NCBI GenBank assembly: GCA_964388615.1
Contig: CAYMBG010000124.1
Location: 1-6,542, forward strand
Length of the DNA stretch: 6,542 nt
Direction of reading: 5' to 3'
Origin: SLLW01 sp964388615
GTDB taxonomy: Bacteria > Bacteroidota > Rhodothermia > Balneolales > Natronogracilivirgulaceae
This document shows positions 1 to 6,542 of the stretch, one piece after another. Within the stretch, counting starts at the first letter, position 1, and each line of letters opens with the position of its first letter. Below the pieces are notes generated by a model, which ran no database searches, was not told the DNA's origin, and saw only the letters and a program-made list of their open reading frames with translations. The position numbers and the translations under genes were made by a program.

Positions 1-1202
1 TCCCCATGCTGCCGGAATGTTTGAGCAACGGTGTATGCAGTCTGCGTCCGAATGAAGACAAACTGGCTAATAGTTGTTTTATGGAGATCACACCCGATGG
101 AAAGGTGGTCGACTACAAAATTGAAGAAACAGTAATAAACTCTTCGCAGCGGTTTGTCTATGAAGAGGTCCAGGAGATTATTGACGGCAAATCCAGCCCC
201 CATCAGGATGCAATTCGAACACTGGCTAAAATGACCGCCATGCTTACCGACAACCGGTTCCGCCAAGGATCTATCGATCTTGATACTCCCGAACCTCGCT
301 TCAGGCTGGATGAAAACGGAAAACCGCTCGGAGTCTTTGTCAAAGACCGCCTGCATGCCCACAGGCTGGTTGAGGAGTGCATGCTGATGGCCAACAAAAC
401 CGTAGCATCCCACATCAGACAACTGCGCGCCCAAAAAAGCTCAGAAAAAAAGGATGACAAAGGTGACAGCGATCGATGGGGTAAATTCAATCATCCTTTT
501 TTATACCGGATACATGACCGGCCTGACCCTGAAAAACTGAAAAATATCGTGGAAAACGTACGCCCCCTGGGGATCGATTTTTCCGTTAAAGAGGGCAAAG
601 TCACCTCAAATCAACTCAACAAGCTGATTGAAGACGCGAACAAAACCAGTTTAAAATACGCCATTCATGAACTTATCCTCCGTTCAATGTCCAAAGCGGT
701 TTACAGTCCTAAAAATATCGGGCATTACGGACTCGGTTTCAAGGAATATGCCCATTTCACCAGCCCGATTAGACGCTATCCTGATCTGATCGTGCATCGC
801 CTCCTAAAACAATATGCTGCTGGTGTTCCGGGATATCGTTTTGAGGAATTGCTTAAACTGGGTGACCATTGCAGTCAGAAGGAGAAAGATGCCGTGGTCG
901 CCGAACGCGATTCTATCAAACTCAAGCAGGTTGAATTTATGGCGGAACATATCGGCGAAACGTTTGATGGAGTGATAAGCGGCGTGACCGACAAAGGACT
1001 CTTTGTGGTGCTCAATGACAGCTTTTGTGAAGGAATGATCGCCGTTCGTGACCTGGATGACGATTTTTATGTATATGACCAAAGCAGACATCAACTGCGT
1101 GGCCGAAAAAAAGGCAAAACCTACCGGCTTGGTGATGAAATCAGTACCAAAGTCGTCAGGACCAATATGGAACAACGGCAAATTGACTTTATTCCCGGTT
1201 AA
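1..1202 (+). CDS. rnr: Ribonuclease R (RNase II/R family), C-terminal part, 5' truncated by window edge
   Basis: This is a processive 3'-5' hydrolytic exoribonuclease that degrades structured RNA in the cytoplasm. The frame is open from the first complete codon at position 3, so the ATG at position 6 is internal and not a start. Visible RNB-domain marks, counted from that Met, are LPECLSNGVCSLRP at residues 2-15, EDANKTS at 209-215, and the family hallmark HFTSPIRRYPDL at 250-261 with HR at 264-265. An S1 RNA-binding domain follows at about 317-398 (GVISGVTDKGLFV, then EGMI). The protein ends shortly after the S1 domain and lacks the lysine-rich tail of E. coli RNase R. The catalytic aspartate cluster lies upstream of the window and cannot be checked. 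A hydrophilic stretch at about 141-162 looks like an insertion relative to the enterobacterial enzyme. RNase II is the alternative, but the Gram-negative context and sequence style favour RNase R. Confidence 0.93.
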   Translation, partial: PMLPECLSNGVCSLRPNEDKLANSCFMEITPDGKVVDYKIEETVINSSQRFVYEEVQEIIDGKSSPHQDAIRTLAKMTAMLTDNRFRQGSIDLDTPEPRFRLDENGKPLGVFVKDRLHAHRLVEECMLMANKTVASHIRQLRAQKSSEKKDDKGDSDRWGKFNHPFLYRIHDRPDPEKLKNIVENVRPLGIDFSVKEGKVTSNQLNKLIEDANKTSLKYAIHELILRSMSKAVYSPKNIGHYGLGFKEYAHFTSPIRRYPDLIVHRLLKQYAAGVPGYRFEELLKLGDHCSQKEKDAVVAERDSIKLKQVEFMAEHIGETFDGVISGVTDKGLFVVLNDSFCEGMIAVRDLDDDFYVYDQSRHQLRGRKKGKTYRLGDEISTKVVRTNMEQRQIDFIPG

Positions 1203-1255
1203 TCCGCTATTAATTTTCCGGGAACAACCGGATCCAGGTTGAAATGGTCGCGTAC

Positions 1256-1288
1256 TAATTTTGGTTCCGGTAGTGTTACATATATAAT
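1256..1288 (+). promoter_or_regulatory. Possible promoter(s) for the peptidase-propeller-barrel gene
   Basis: The 125-bp gap after rnr contains a perfect TATAAT at 1283-1288, preceded after 16 bp by TTGGTT at 1261-1266, a weak -35-like hexamer. An overlapping alternative is TAATTTTG at 1256-1263, which fits the Bacteroidota -7 consensus TAnnTTTG. Its nearest upstream TTG (1239-1241) is only 14 bp away, shorter than is usual for that class. Either would give a short AT-rich 5' leader. This is pattern matching only, and the gene could also be read through from rnr. Confidence 0.35.
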
Positions 1289-1327
1289 AGACTTTTTGAC
1301 TTTTACGGAAACTCCGACTTGTAAAAT

Positions 1328-4300
1328 ATGAATAAAACAAGCATCAAGCCTTCGCATAAAAGCCGCTTCAGCTGGGCTGCAATGATCATGCTCCTGGCGG
1401 GAATGGCCATCATCCCCGAAGCCCAGGGACAGTATTTCGGATTCGGTAAAAACCGGGTACAATATACCCAGTTCGACTGGCGGTTTATCCAGTCGGAGCA
1501 CTTTGACGTATACTACTACCAGTCCAAGAACTACTACCTTGCTGATATTACAGCCAAAAGCCTCGAATCTGCATACGCGCAACTGAGTAACGAATTTCGC
1601 CACTCACTCAATGACCGTATCGCTGTAATCATTTACGACTCACACACGGATTTCTCACAAACCAATGTCGTTCCGCTGCCTGTGGACGCCCAGGGAATTG
1701 GTGGTGTCACTGATAAAATCAAGAACCGCATTACCATGCCCTTTATGGGCCACTACGGTGATTACCGACAGGTTCTGCACCACGAACTGGTACATGCCAT
1801 GTTCAATGACATGTATTACGGCGGCACCATTCAGTCGATTATTCAAAATAACATCCAGCTCAACATACCCTTATGGTTCGAAGAGGGACTGTCTGAGTAT
1901 GTGTCACAGGGTTGGGATACCGATACCGATATGTTTATCAGGGATGCGGTTATCAACAATAACTTGCCGCCTATCTCCCAAATGAGAGGCTTTATGGCCT
2001 ACCGGGGAGGACAGGCATTCTGGAACTTCATCGTTGAAGAGTATGGCCGTCAGAAAATTGGAGAGATACTGCAGGCTGTTCGTCAGACCCGCAATGTGAC
2101 TGCCGGACTGAGAAGGTCCACCGGCCTTGAAATGGAGGAACTGAACGAACGGTTCCAGGATTTCTATCGCCGAATGTATTTTCCGGAAGTTGATGTAAGG
2201 GAAGACCTGAGAGATTTTGCTTCACAGTTAACCACCGAATCCTTCCGAAGAGCATATAACACCAGTCCTGCCGTGACACCTGGCGGTGACCGGGTCGCGA
2301 TGATTACCAACGAGCGGGGTTACTTTGATGTCGTCGTTTTAAACGCGCGGGACGGCAGTAAAATCAAAACGCTTGTCAAAGGTGAGGACAATGTTGACTT
2401 TGAAGAGCTTAATATACTGCGGCCCAACCTCTCCTGGTCACCCGACGGTGAATATATCACACTCTCCACACGTTCCGGGGGATCAGTTGACCTGGCTATC
2501 GTAGAATACAGCACCGGCAACGTAGAAAAAATTCTCTTTCCGCAGCTGGACGCCATTGGGTCCGTGTCCTGGTCACCCGACGGATCAAAAATTGCGTTTC
2601 AGGGAAATCGCGGCCCTTACACCAATATATATGTCTATGACATTGATGAAGATGATTTCATAAGTGCTACCAATGATGTTTTCAGCGATTGGGACCCTTC
2701 ATGGTCACCTGATTCCCAATCGATTCTTTTCGCATCCGACCGTGGCCCTCATACCCGTGTTAACACTTTTAATACCAACTTCAATATCCTTTTGAATCCG
2801 GACCTCGGTCAAAGTGACATCTATCAGTTACAACTCGGGTCAAACCAGGCCACACGTCTCACAAGCACATCCACCTGGAATGAAGAGCGGCCGATAATGA
2901 CCAGGGATGGCCGCCTTATCTATATCTCGGACCAGAATGGGATCCCCAATGTCTACGAAATGGATCTGGATTCACGAATAAGTTATCCGCTCACGGATCT
3001 GATCACCGGAGTCATGCAAATGTCCATCAGTGCCGATGGAACCTTATTGGCAATCAATTCTTATAACCGTGGATTTGTGCATATTTTCACAGTTTCTGAT
3101 CCATTTGAACGACGCATAACCGAACCCCTTCAAAGGAATCAATGGGCAGAACGCCGGCTGCGGGAATCCTCCCATCAGCGGGTTCCCGCTCTCAGTATTG
3201 CCCGCGATATGTTCTCCGATGACCTCGATCGAATCGATGCATCCATCATTGCGGAACAAACATCCACCATCGCCGAAATGATCCGGGAGGAGCAGGAACG
3301 CCAAAGAGCACAACGTGAAGAAGCTGAAGACGAAGCCCGTGAAGAGGCTGATGTGGACGCGCTCGATTTCAGGGATTATCAGTTCGGTGATGACCTGGAT
3401 GACCTGATCACAACTACACATCTGGAGCAGGCCGAAGAGTTACAAGAAACCCGCACCGAAGACGGTCGTTACATTCCACGGGAATACCGGCTCTCTTTCT
3501 CCCCGGATATTACCTACGGACAGGCATCGGTCGGAACCTATTACGGCACATTTGCACTTGCCCAATTCATGTTTTCAGACCTTTTGGGAGACCATCGCAT
3601 CAGCCTGACCACCAACCTGCAATTTGACCTTCGCAATAGTGATTACCAGCTGATGTACGGTTATTTCGCCAACCGGACAAACTACCTTCTCAGATATTTC
3701 CATACAGCCAGAAATTTCAGGGCCTATGCCGCAACACCCGGTGGTGGCATTGACATCCAACAGGTTCGTTACCGCTTCTACGGCGGAGGTATACAATTTC
3801 AGTACCCGCTGAACAAGTTCACCAGGATTGATTACGGACTGAATTTTAATAACATTTCCAGGGACCTCAGCCTGGTACTTGGCGGAGTATCGGACTCTGA
3901 AGATACCTTTTTCATTAACCCTGAAGTTTCATTCACACGTGATGTTACACTGCCCGGCTTTCTGGCTCCTCTCTCCGGATCCCGTTACGCGATGAGTATG
4001 AATGCCAGTCCGCCGCTTACCTCCGATATGATCGGATTTGCCTCCGTTTTAGGCGATTATCGAAAATATTTCCATCTCGGATACAACTACGTATTTTCGA
4101 TGAGGGCTTCCGGTGCCGCTTCGTTTGGCCCTGATCCACAGAATTTCTACATGGGAGGGATGCAGAACTGGATCAATTTCCGGTGGGAAGAAGAGTCGCT
4201 TCGGGCTGATCGCCTCGAGGATATGTTCCTGACCATGCCGGCCCTGCCAATGCGAGGACATTATCTGAATGCCGCAATTGGAGATCGTTTTGGGTTGTTT

Positions 4301-4576
4301 AACGCCGAGTTCCGCTTCCCGCTGTTTGCGGCCATTTTACCGGGCCCGATTCCTATTTTACCACTATATAACATCCAGGGATCAGCTTTTGCCGATGTCG
4401 GAGCTGTCTGGGAGGGCGCTTCGCGTCAGGCTATTCTTAGTGGAGCCGGATTCGGTTTGCGTACCATACTTCTGGGGTTACCTTTCCGCTATGACATCGC
4501 CTGGCCATATGATCTTGAAAATGGGGATGGTTTCGGCAGAAGGGTACACTACTTCAGTATCGGCCTGGATTTCTGA
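1328..4576 (+). CDS. Outer-membrane fusion protein: gluzincin-type peptidase domain, TolB-like propeller, Omp85-like barrel
   Basis: The product is 1082 residues. A type I signal peptide spans about 1-34 (basic start, hydrophobic core, AQG|QYF cleavage). Residues about 40-290 resemble the peptidase MA-like domain: H152-E153-L-V-H156 is a zinc-binding HExxH, and WFEEGLSEY (183-191) supplies the likely third ligand, E186. Residues about 310-595 form a six-repeat TolB/PD40-type propeller, with WSPDG or degenerate versions near 317, 370, 415, 459, 525 and 568. A charged, partly helical linker covers about 596-715. The remainder is a beta-barrel with Omp85-like marks: an RGH-Y loop motif (976-979), GLFNAEFRFPLF, FADVGAVW, and a C-terminal Phe. 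No POTRA domains are seen. The start at 1328 is the first Met before the signal peptide and has no Shine-Dalgarno sequence, as is usual in Bacteroidota. The role is unknown; proteolysis or assembly work at the outer membrane is inferred. The domain calls are firmer than any function. Confidence 0.88.
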   Translation: MNKTSIKPSHKSRFSWAAMIMLLAGMAIIPEAQGQYFGFGKNRVQYTQFDWRFIQSEHFDVYYYQSKNYYLADITAKSLESAYAQLSNEFRHSLNDRIAVIIYDSHTDFSQTNVVPLPVDAQGIGGVTDKIKNRITMPFMGHYGDYRQVLHHELVHAMFNDMYYGGTIQSIIQNNIQLNIPLWFEEGLSEYVSQGWDTDTDMFIRDAVINNNLPPISQMRGFMAYRGGQAFWNFIVEEYGRQKIGEILQAVRQTRNVTAGLRRSTGLEMEELNERFQDFYRRMYFPEVDVREDLRDFASQLTTESFRRAYNTSPAVTPGGDRVAMITNERGYFDVVVLNARDGSKIKTLVKGEDNVDFEELNILRPNLSWSPDGEYITLSTRSGGSVDLAIVEYSTGNVEKILFPQLDAIGSVSWSPDGSKIAFQGNRGPYTNIYVYDIDEDDFISATNDVFSDWDPSWSPDSQSILFASDRGPHTRVNTFNTNFNILLNPDLGQSDIYQLQLGSNQATRLTSTSTWNEERPIMTRDGRLIYISDQNGIPNVYEMDLDSRISYPLTDLITGVMQMSISADGTLLAINSYNRGFVHIFTVSDPFERRITEPLQRNQWAERRLRESSHQRVPALSIARDMFSDDLDRIDASIIAEQTSTIAEMIREEQERQRAQREEAEDEAREEADVDALDFRDYQFGDDLDDLITTTHLEQAEELQETRTEDGRYIPREYRLSFSPDITYGQASVGTYYGTFALAQFMFSDLLGDHRISLTTNLQFDLRNSDYQLMYGYFANRTNYLLRYFHTARNFRAYAATPGGGIDIQQVRYRFYGGGIQFQYPLNKFTRIDYGLNFNNISRDLSLVLGGVSDSEDTFFINPEVSFTRDVTLPGFLAPLSGSRYAMSMNASPPLTSDMIGFASVLGDYRKYFHLGYNYVFSMRASGAASFGPDPQNFYMGGMQNWINFRWEEESLRADRLEDMFLTMPALPMRGHYLNAAIGDRFGLFNAEFRFPLFAAILPGPIPILPLYNIQGSAFADVGAVWEGASRQAILSGAGFGLRTILLGLPFRYDIAWPYDLENGDGFGRRVHYFSIGLDF
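2432..2583 (+). repeat. In-frame 17-bp direct repeat within propeller blades
   Basis: The 17 bases tcctggtcacccgacgg occur identically at 2432-2448 and 2567-2583, exactly 135 bp (45 codons) apart. A diverged third copy starts at 2699, 132 bp (44 codons) further on. They encode the SWSPDG turn of successive propeller blades, so this is a coding repeat left by blade duplication and not a mobile or regulatory repeat. Confidence 0.8.
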
Positions 4577-4587
4577 CCGTTGAAGTA
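4577..4587. other. 11-bp convergent intergenic gap without a visible terminator
   Basis: The TGA of the barrel gene (4574-4576) and the TAG of the plug-like gene (4588-4590, minus strand) face each other across 11 bp. No GC-rich hairpin with a T-run is present in the gap or immediately around it. Transcripts from both sides must therefore end inside the opposing gene or by another mechanism. Confidence 0.8.
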
Positions 4588-5889
4588 CTACCGGGTGCGC
4601 TGACTTTCAAACTGTAGCAGACGATGCGCCTGACGGCCGGAATCCCAGAAATACACCATGGCGCTGTATTCCTGACGGGTCGTGGCGTAACTGGCATCCA
4701 GTCGCAAATCATCAACACGGCCGTTGTCAACGAGGGCATATTTATAATCATAAGCCCCCTCTTTGACGATGGCCCTTCCCGTATAGGAATCGGTTTCCTC
4801 CCGGTATGCCATCCGGTTTGATTCGCTTATGTTCCAGTTGTTGAAGGGACCGTAGATATACACGGGCAAATCGGTCGCTTCCCTGCGTGGAATCTGAAGC
4901 TCAAAACGGACATCCACATAACGGGCATCAAGATCATCTCTGGGTTGTCCATGCAGAGCCGGACTCCTGCGGGAGGGGTTGACATCCAGATTCACAACAT
5001 CCCTGTACAACCTGACCCTCGGAGGTGTGGTTTCTGACCGGATATCAACCACTTCGGGACCCGGATCATCATACCTGCTCAAATTGAGCGGGCGAAATTC
5101 ATAGACGCCTGGATATGCTCTGGGCCGGGAAAGATAGGCACGGTATACACCTGATTCTGAAATATCCGATATATCAGTCTGACGTGCACGTCCCCAAAAA
5201 CGGTTCTGCACAAAGTACAACTCTAAATCCATCTGTGGCGATAGCACGAAGGGCGGATATCCATAACGGGCAAAAGGCTGATGATGAACCCGGTATCTTG
5301 CATCCATGCCATACAGCTCTTCAAAGTCTAAACCAATGCGCCCGTGATCTTCATAAACAAAAAAGGGTACAGAAAAAATCACCCTGGAAGTCTCATAATC
5401 GAGTACTTCCATCAGATAATTTCCACTTAACTCCAGATACATCTCCTCATTGGGAAATCGGTAGCTGTAGTGCGTATAGGCCGGCCTCTGAACATTGCTG
5501 ACTTGACCACCCGATATCAGATCTTCCCGATAACCACCGAGATAAAAACCGGGAATCAGATGGCTGTCCGACCAGTCCGCATTCCGGTGCCGAACACGAA
5601 CCCGGAACATCCGGCCTGAGCTTCCCAATTCATCAAAACGTAATGTTACATACTCTTCGCTATTCAGGTTGATCGCCGGTATGGATGCTTTCTGGTCGTT
5701 CTTGTAGAGCTGTACACTGCGGATGCGTTCAGGAGGATTTACCTGGCCGTTCACCATAGGGCTGTTTTCCAGCCTGTACTCATCATTTAAATCGTCATCC
5801 TGTTGCAGACGGTCGCCGGTACAGCTGTTGGCCCACATCATAATGAACAATAACGCAGCCGAGATCAGAAACATTTCGGGTTTAGACAT
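4588..5889 (-). CDS. Type IX secretion system Plug-like lipoprotein (DUF5103 family)
   Basis: The product is 433 residues. In Flavobacterium the Plug protein seals the periplasmic opening of the SprA outer-membrane translocon when it carries no substrate; that role is carried over here by family resemblance. Residues 1-23 are a hydrophobic signal ending in A-N-S-C23, a loose lipobox, so lipidation is likely but not certain. The N-terminal half shows the family pattern: VRVRHRNADWSDSHLIPGFY (97-116), a YTHYSYRFPNE block (138-148), and SGNYLMEV (155-162) leading into FFVYED. The C-terminal module (about 341-415) has VYIYGPFNNW, then GAYDYKYAL. The start at 5889 is preferred because the signal peptide begins there and AAAGG lies 8 bp upstream. 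The same frame stays open to 6129, but that extension runs inside dapF. The start overlaps the dapF stop by 8 bp, suggesting coupled translation. No other T9SS gene is visible here. Confidence 0.82.
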   Translation of the reverse strand: MSKPEMFLISAALLFIMMWANSCTGDRLQQDDDLNDEYRLENSPMVNGQVNPPERIRSVQLYKNDQKASIPAINLNSEEYVTLRFDELGSSGRMFRVRVRHRNADWSDSHLIPGFYLGGYREDLISGGQVSNVQRPAYTHYSYRFPNEEMYLELSGNYLMEVLDYETSRVIFSVPFFVYEDHGRIGLDFEELYGMDARYRVHHQPFARYGYPPFVLSPQMDLELYFVQNRFWGRARQTDISDISESGVYRAYLSRPRAYPGVYEFRPLNLSRYDDPGPEVVDIRSETTPPRVRLYRDVVNLDVNPSRRSPALHGQPRDDLDARYVDVRFELQIPRREATDLPVYIYGPFNNWNISESNRMAYREETDSYTGRAIVKEGAYDYKYALVDNGRVDDLRLDASYATTRQEYSAMVYFWDSGRQAHRLLQFESQRTR

Positions 5890-6542
5890 GATAAGTGCCT
5901 TTGAATACGGTGACGGCCGGACCGTGCAATACGATATTGTTATACCGGCAGGACTGATTTTGCCGTGATGTGTCAAATGTAACTTCCAACGGTCCACCCG
6001 GACACTCAACCTGGATATGATGCTCATTGGAGGGGGAATCCCGTTTGTCAGAAGGGTGTTTCTCGCTTTGGTTTGTCCGCATGTAGTGCCATCCGATCGC
6101 CGTTGCAATGGCCCCGGTACCACAAGCAAGGGTCAGATCTTCAACACCACGCTCATAAGTGGTCAGTTTCAATTTGTTTTCATTTAAAACATGAGAAAAA
6201 TTCACATTCGTGCCCTTCGGAAAGAGATCCTCCCGATTTCGAATCTCTTGTCCCATCAACCGCAGCGTGGCATCTGATAGATACTCGTTTTCCTTGTCAA
6301 TTGAGACGACATGCTCTGTTCCGGTATGGATCTCCAACCATGTTCGTTCATTGATAACAACAGGACCGGGTTCGGGTTGAACCGGAAAGTGAACAGAGAC
6401 ATGAGTATCATGTACTTTCGCTTTGTAAACCAGGCTGCCAACCTGGAATTCCAGATGCTCCCCAAACCCTTGCATGACCGCGAAACGGGCCAGGCACCGT
6501 GCTCCGTTTCCACACATTCCCGCGTCCGATCCGTCGGCATTC
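5882..6542 (-). CDS. dapF: Diaminopimelate epimerase, 5' truncated by window edge
   Basis: The enzyme interconverts LL- and meso-2,6-diaminopimelate in the cytoplasm, the penultimate step of lysine synthesis and the source of meso-DAP for peptidoglycan. The visible 219 residues begin at NADGSDAGMCGNGARC, the family signature carrying the first catalytic cysteine (codon 6512-6514). The second catalytic cysteine lies in LACGTGA (codon 6122-6124), preceded by the substrate-binding YERGVEDL; KGTNVNF and a C-terminal GPAVTVFKG also match. By comparison with the roughly 274-residue enzyme, about 60 N-terminal residues lie beyond the window. A hydrophilic insertion of about 20 residues (6017-6076) sits between the helix after the second cysteine and the strand VECPGG. 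The TAA at 5884-5882 lies inside the start of the plug-like gene (overlap ATGTCTAA), so the two genes form an operon. Both catalytic cysteines are intact, so it is presumably active. Confidence 0.95.
   Translation of the reverse strand, partial: NADGSDAGMCGNGARCLARFAVMQGFGEHLEFQVGSLVYKAKVHDTHVSVHFPVQPEPGPVVINERTWLEIHTGTEHVVSIDKENEYLSDATLRLMGQEIRNREDLFPKGTNVNFSHVLNENKLKLTTYERGVEDLTLACGTGAIATAIGWHYMRTNQSEKHPSDKRDSPSNEHHIQVECPGGPLEVTFDTSRQNQSCRYNNIVLHGPAVTVFKGTYHV
5898..5902 (-). promoter_or_regulatory. Ribosome-binding site deciding the plug-like gene start
   Basis: On the minus strand AAAGG sits 8 nt before the ATG at 5889-5887, inside the last codons of dapF. It supports the 5889 start over upstream in-frame Met codons and fits reinitiation by ribosomes finishing dapF. 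Confidence 0.45.

Noticed and set aside
1217..1272. Inverted repeat accgga/tccggt (1227-1232 with 1266-1271) as an rnr terminator
   Set aside because: The stem is only 6 bp with a loop of about 33 nt and is not followed by a T-run.
804..1603. Minus-strand open frames across the rnr end and the start of the large gene
   Set aside because: They are antisense to clearly coding sequence, show no domain pattern or translation signal, and span two unrelated plus-strand genes.
2432..2583. 17-bp direct repeat as a mobile-element or CRISPR-like signal
   Set aside because: The copies are in frame, 45 codons apart, and encode the WSPDG turn of successive propeller blades; coding duplication explains them fully.
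3044..3421. Minus-strand 125-residue open frame with a hydrophobic segment
   Set aside because: It is the complement of the charged linker codons; the apparent hydrophobicity comes from reading GAA/GAG-rich codons backwards as Phe/Leu/Ser.
5115..5501. Plus-strand 128-residue open frame inside the plug-like gene
   Set aside because: It is antisense to a well-supported family member, with low-complexity composition and no recognisable motif.
5890..6129. N-terminal extension of the plug-like gene to the Met at 6129
   Set aside because: The extra 80 residues lie antiphase within dapF, show no protein-like pattern, and would bury the signal peptide; 5889 has a signal sequence and an AAAGG site.
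1..6542. Defence system, prophage, insertion sequence, tRNA or CRISPR content
   Set aside because: No transposase, integrase, repeat-spacer array, terminal inverted repeats or cloverleaf sequence is visible; coding density is near complete with conserved-type genes.

Overview
The window looks like ordinary chromosomal DNA from a member of the Bacteroidota/Rhodothermota/Balneolota (FCB) group. The strongest pointer is a type IX secretion system (T9SS) 'Plug' family (DUF5103-like) lipoprotein. It is supported by a very large secreted protein that joins a metallopeptidase, a TolB-like propeller and an outer-membrane barrel, an architecture I associate with Rhodothermia/Balneolia and relatives, and by a main start codon with no Shine-Dalgarno sequence. 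Assignment to the Balneolota/Rhodothermota side is an inference from protein style, not proven. Base composition and codon style look uniform, and there is no sign of a mobile element, phage, CRISPR array, tRNA or rRNA.

Layout. Positions 1-1202 (+) hold the C-terminal part of ribonuclease R, whose 5' end lies outside the window. A 125-bp gap follows, with a possible promoter. Positions 1328-4576 (+) encode a 1082-residue envelope protein: signal peptide, HExxH gluzincin-type peptidase domain, about six-bladed WSPDG propeller, charged helical linker, and an Omp85/BamA-like C-terminal barrel. Only 11 bp separate its stop from that of the next gene, which converges on it. Positions 4588-5889 (-) encode the T9SS Plug-like lipoprotein. 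Positions 5882-6542 (-) encode diaminopimelate epimerase (dapF), upstream of plug and overlapping it by 8 bp; the dapF 5' end is cut by the window edge.

Function. dapF supplies meso-diaminopimelate for lysine and peptidoglycan. The Plug protein is expected to close the periplasmic side of the SprA translocon while it is idle. The large fusion protein probably sits in the outer membrane with its peptidase and propeller domains attached. RNase R is a cytoplasmic 3'-5' exoribonuclease. Three of the four genes therefore concern the cell envelope, but no direct functional link between the two convergent units can be shown. The least characterised item is the peptidase-propeller-barrel fusion.
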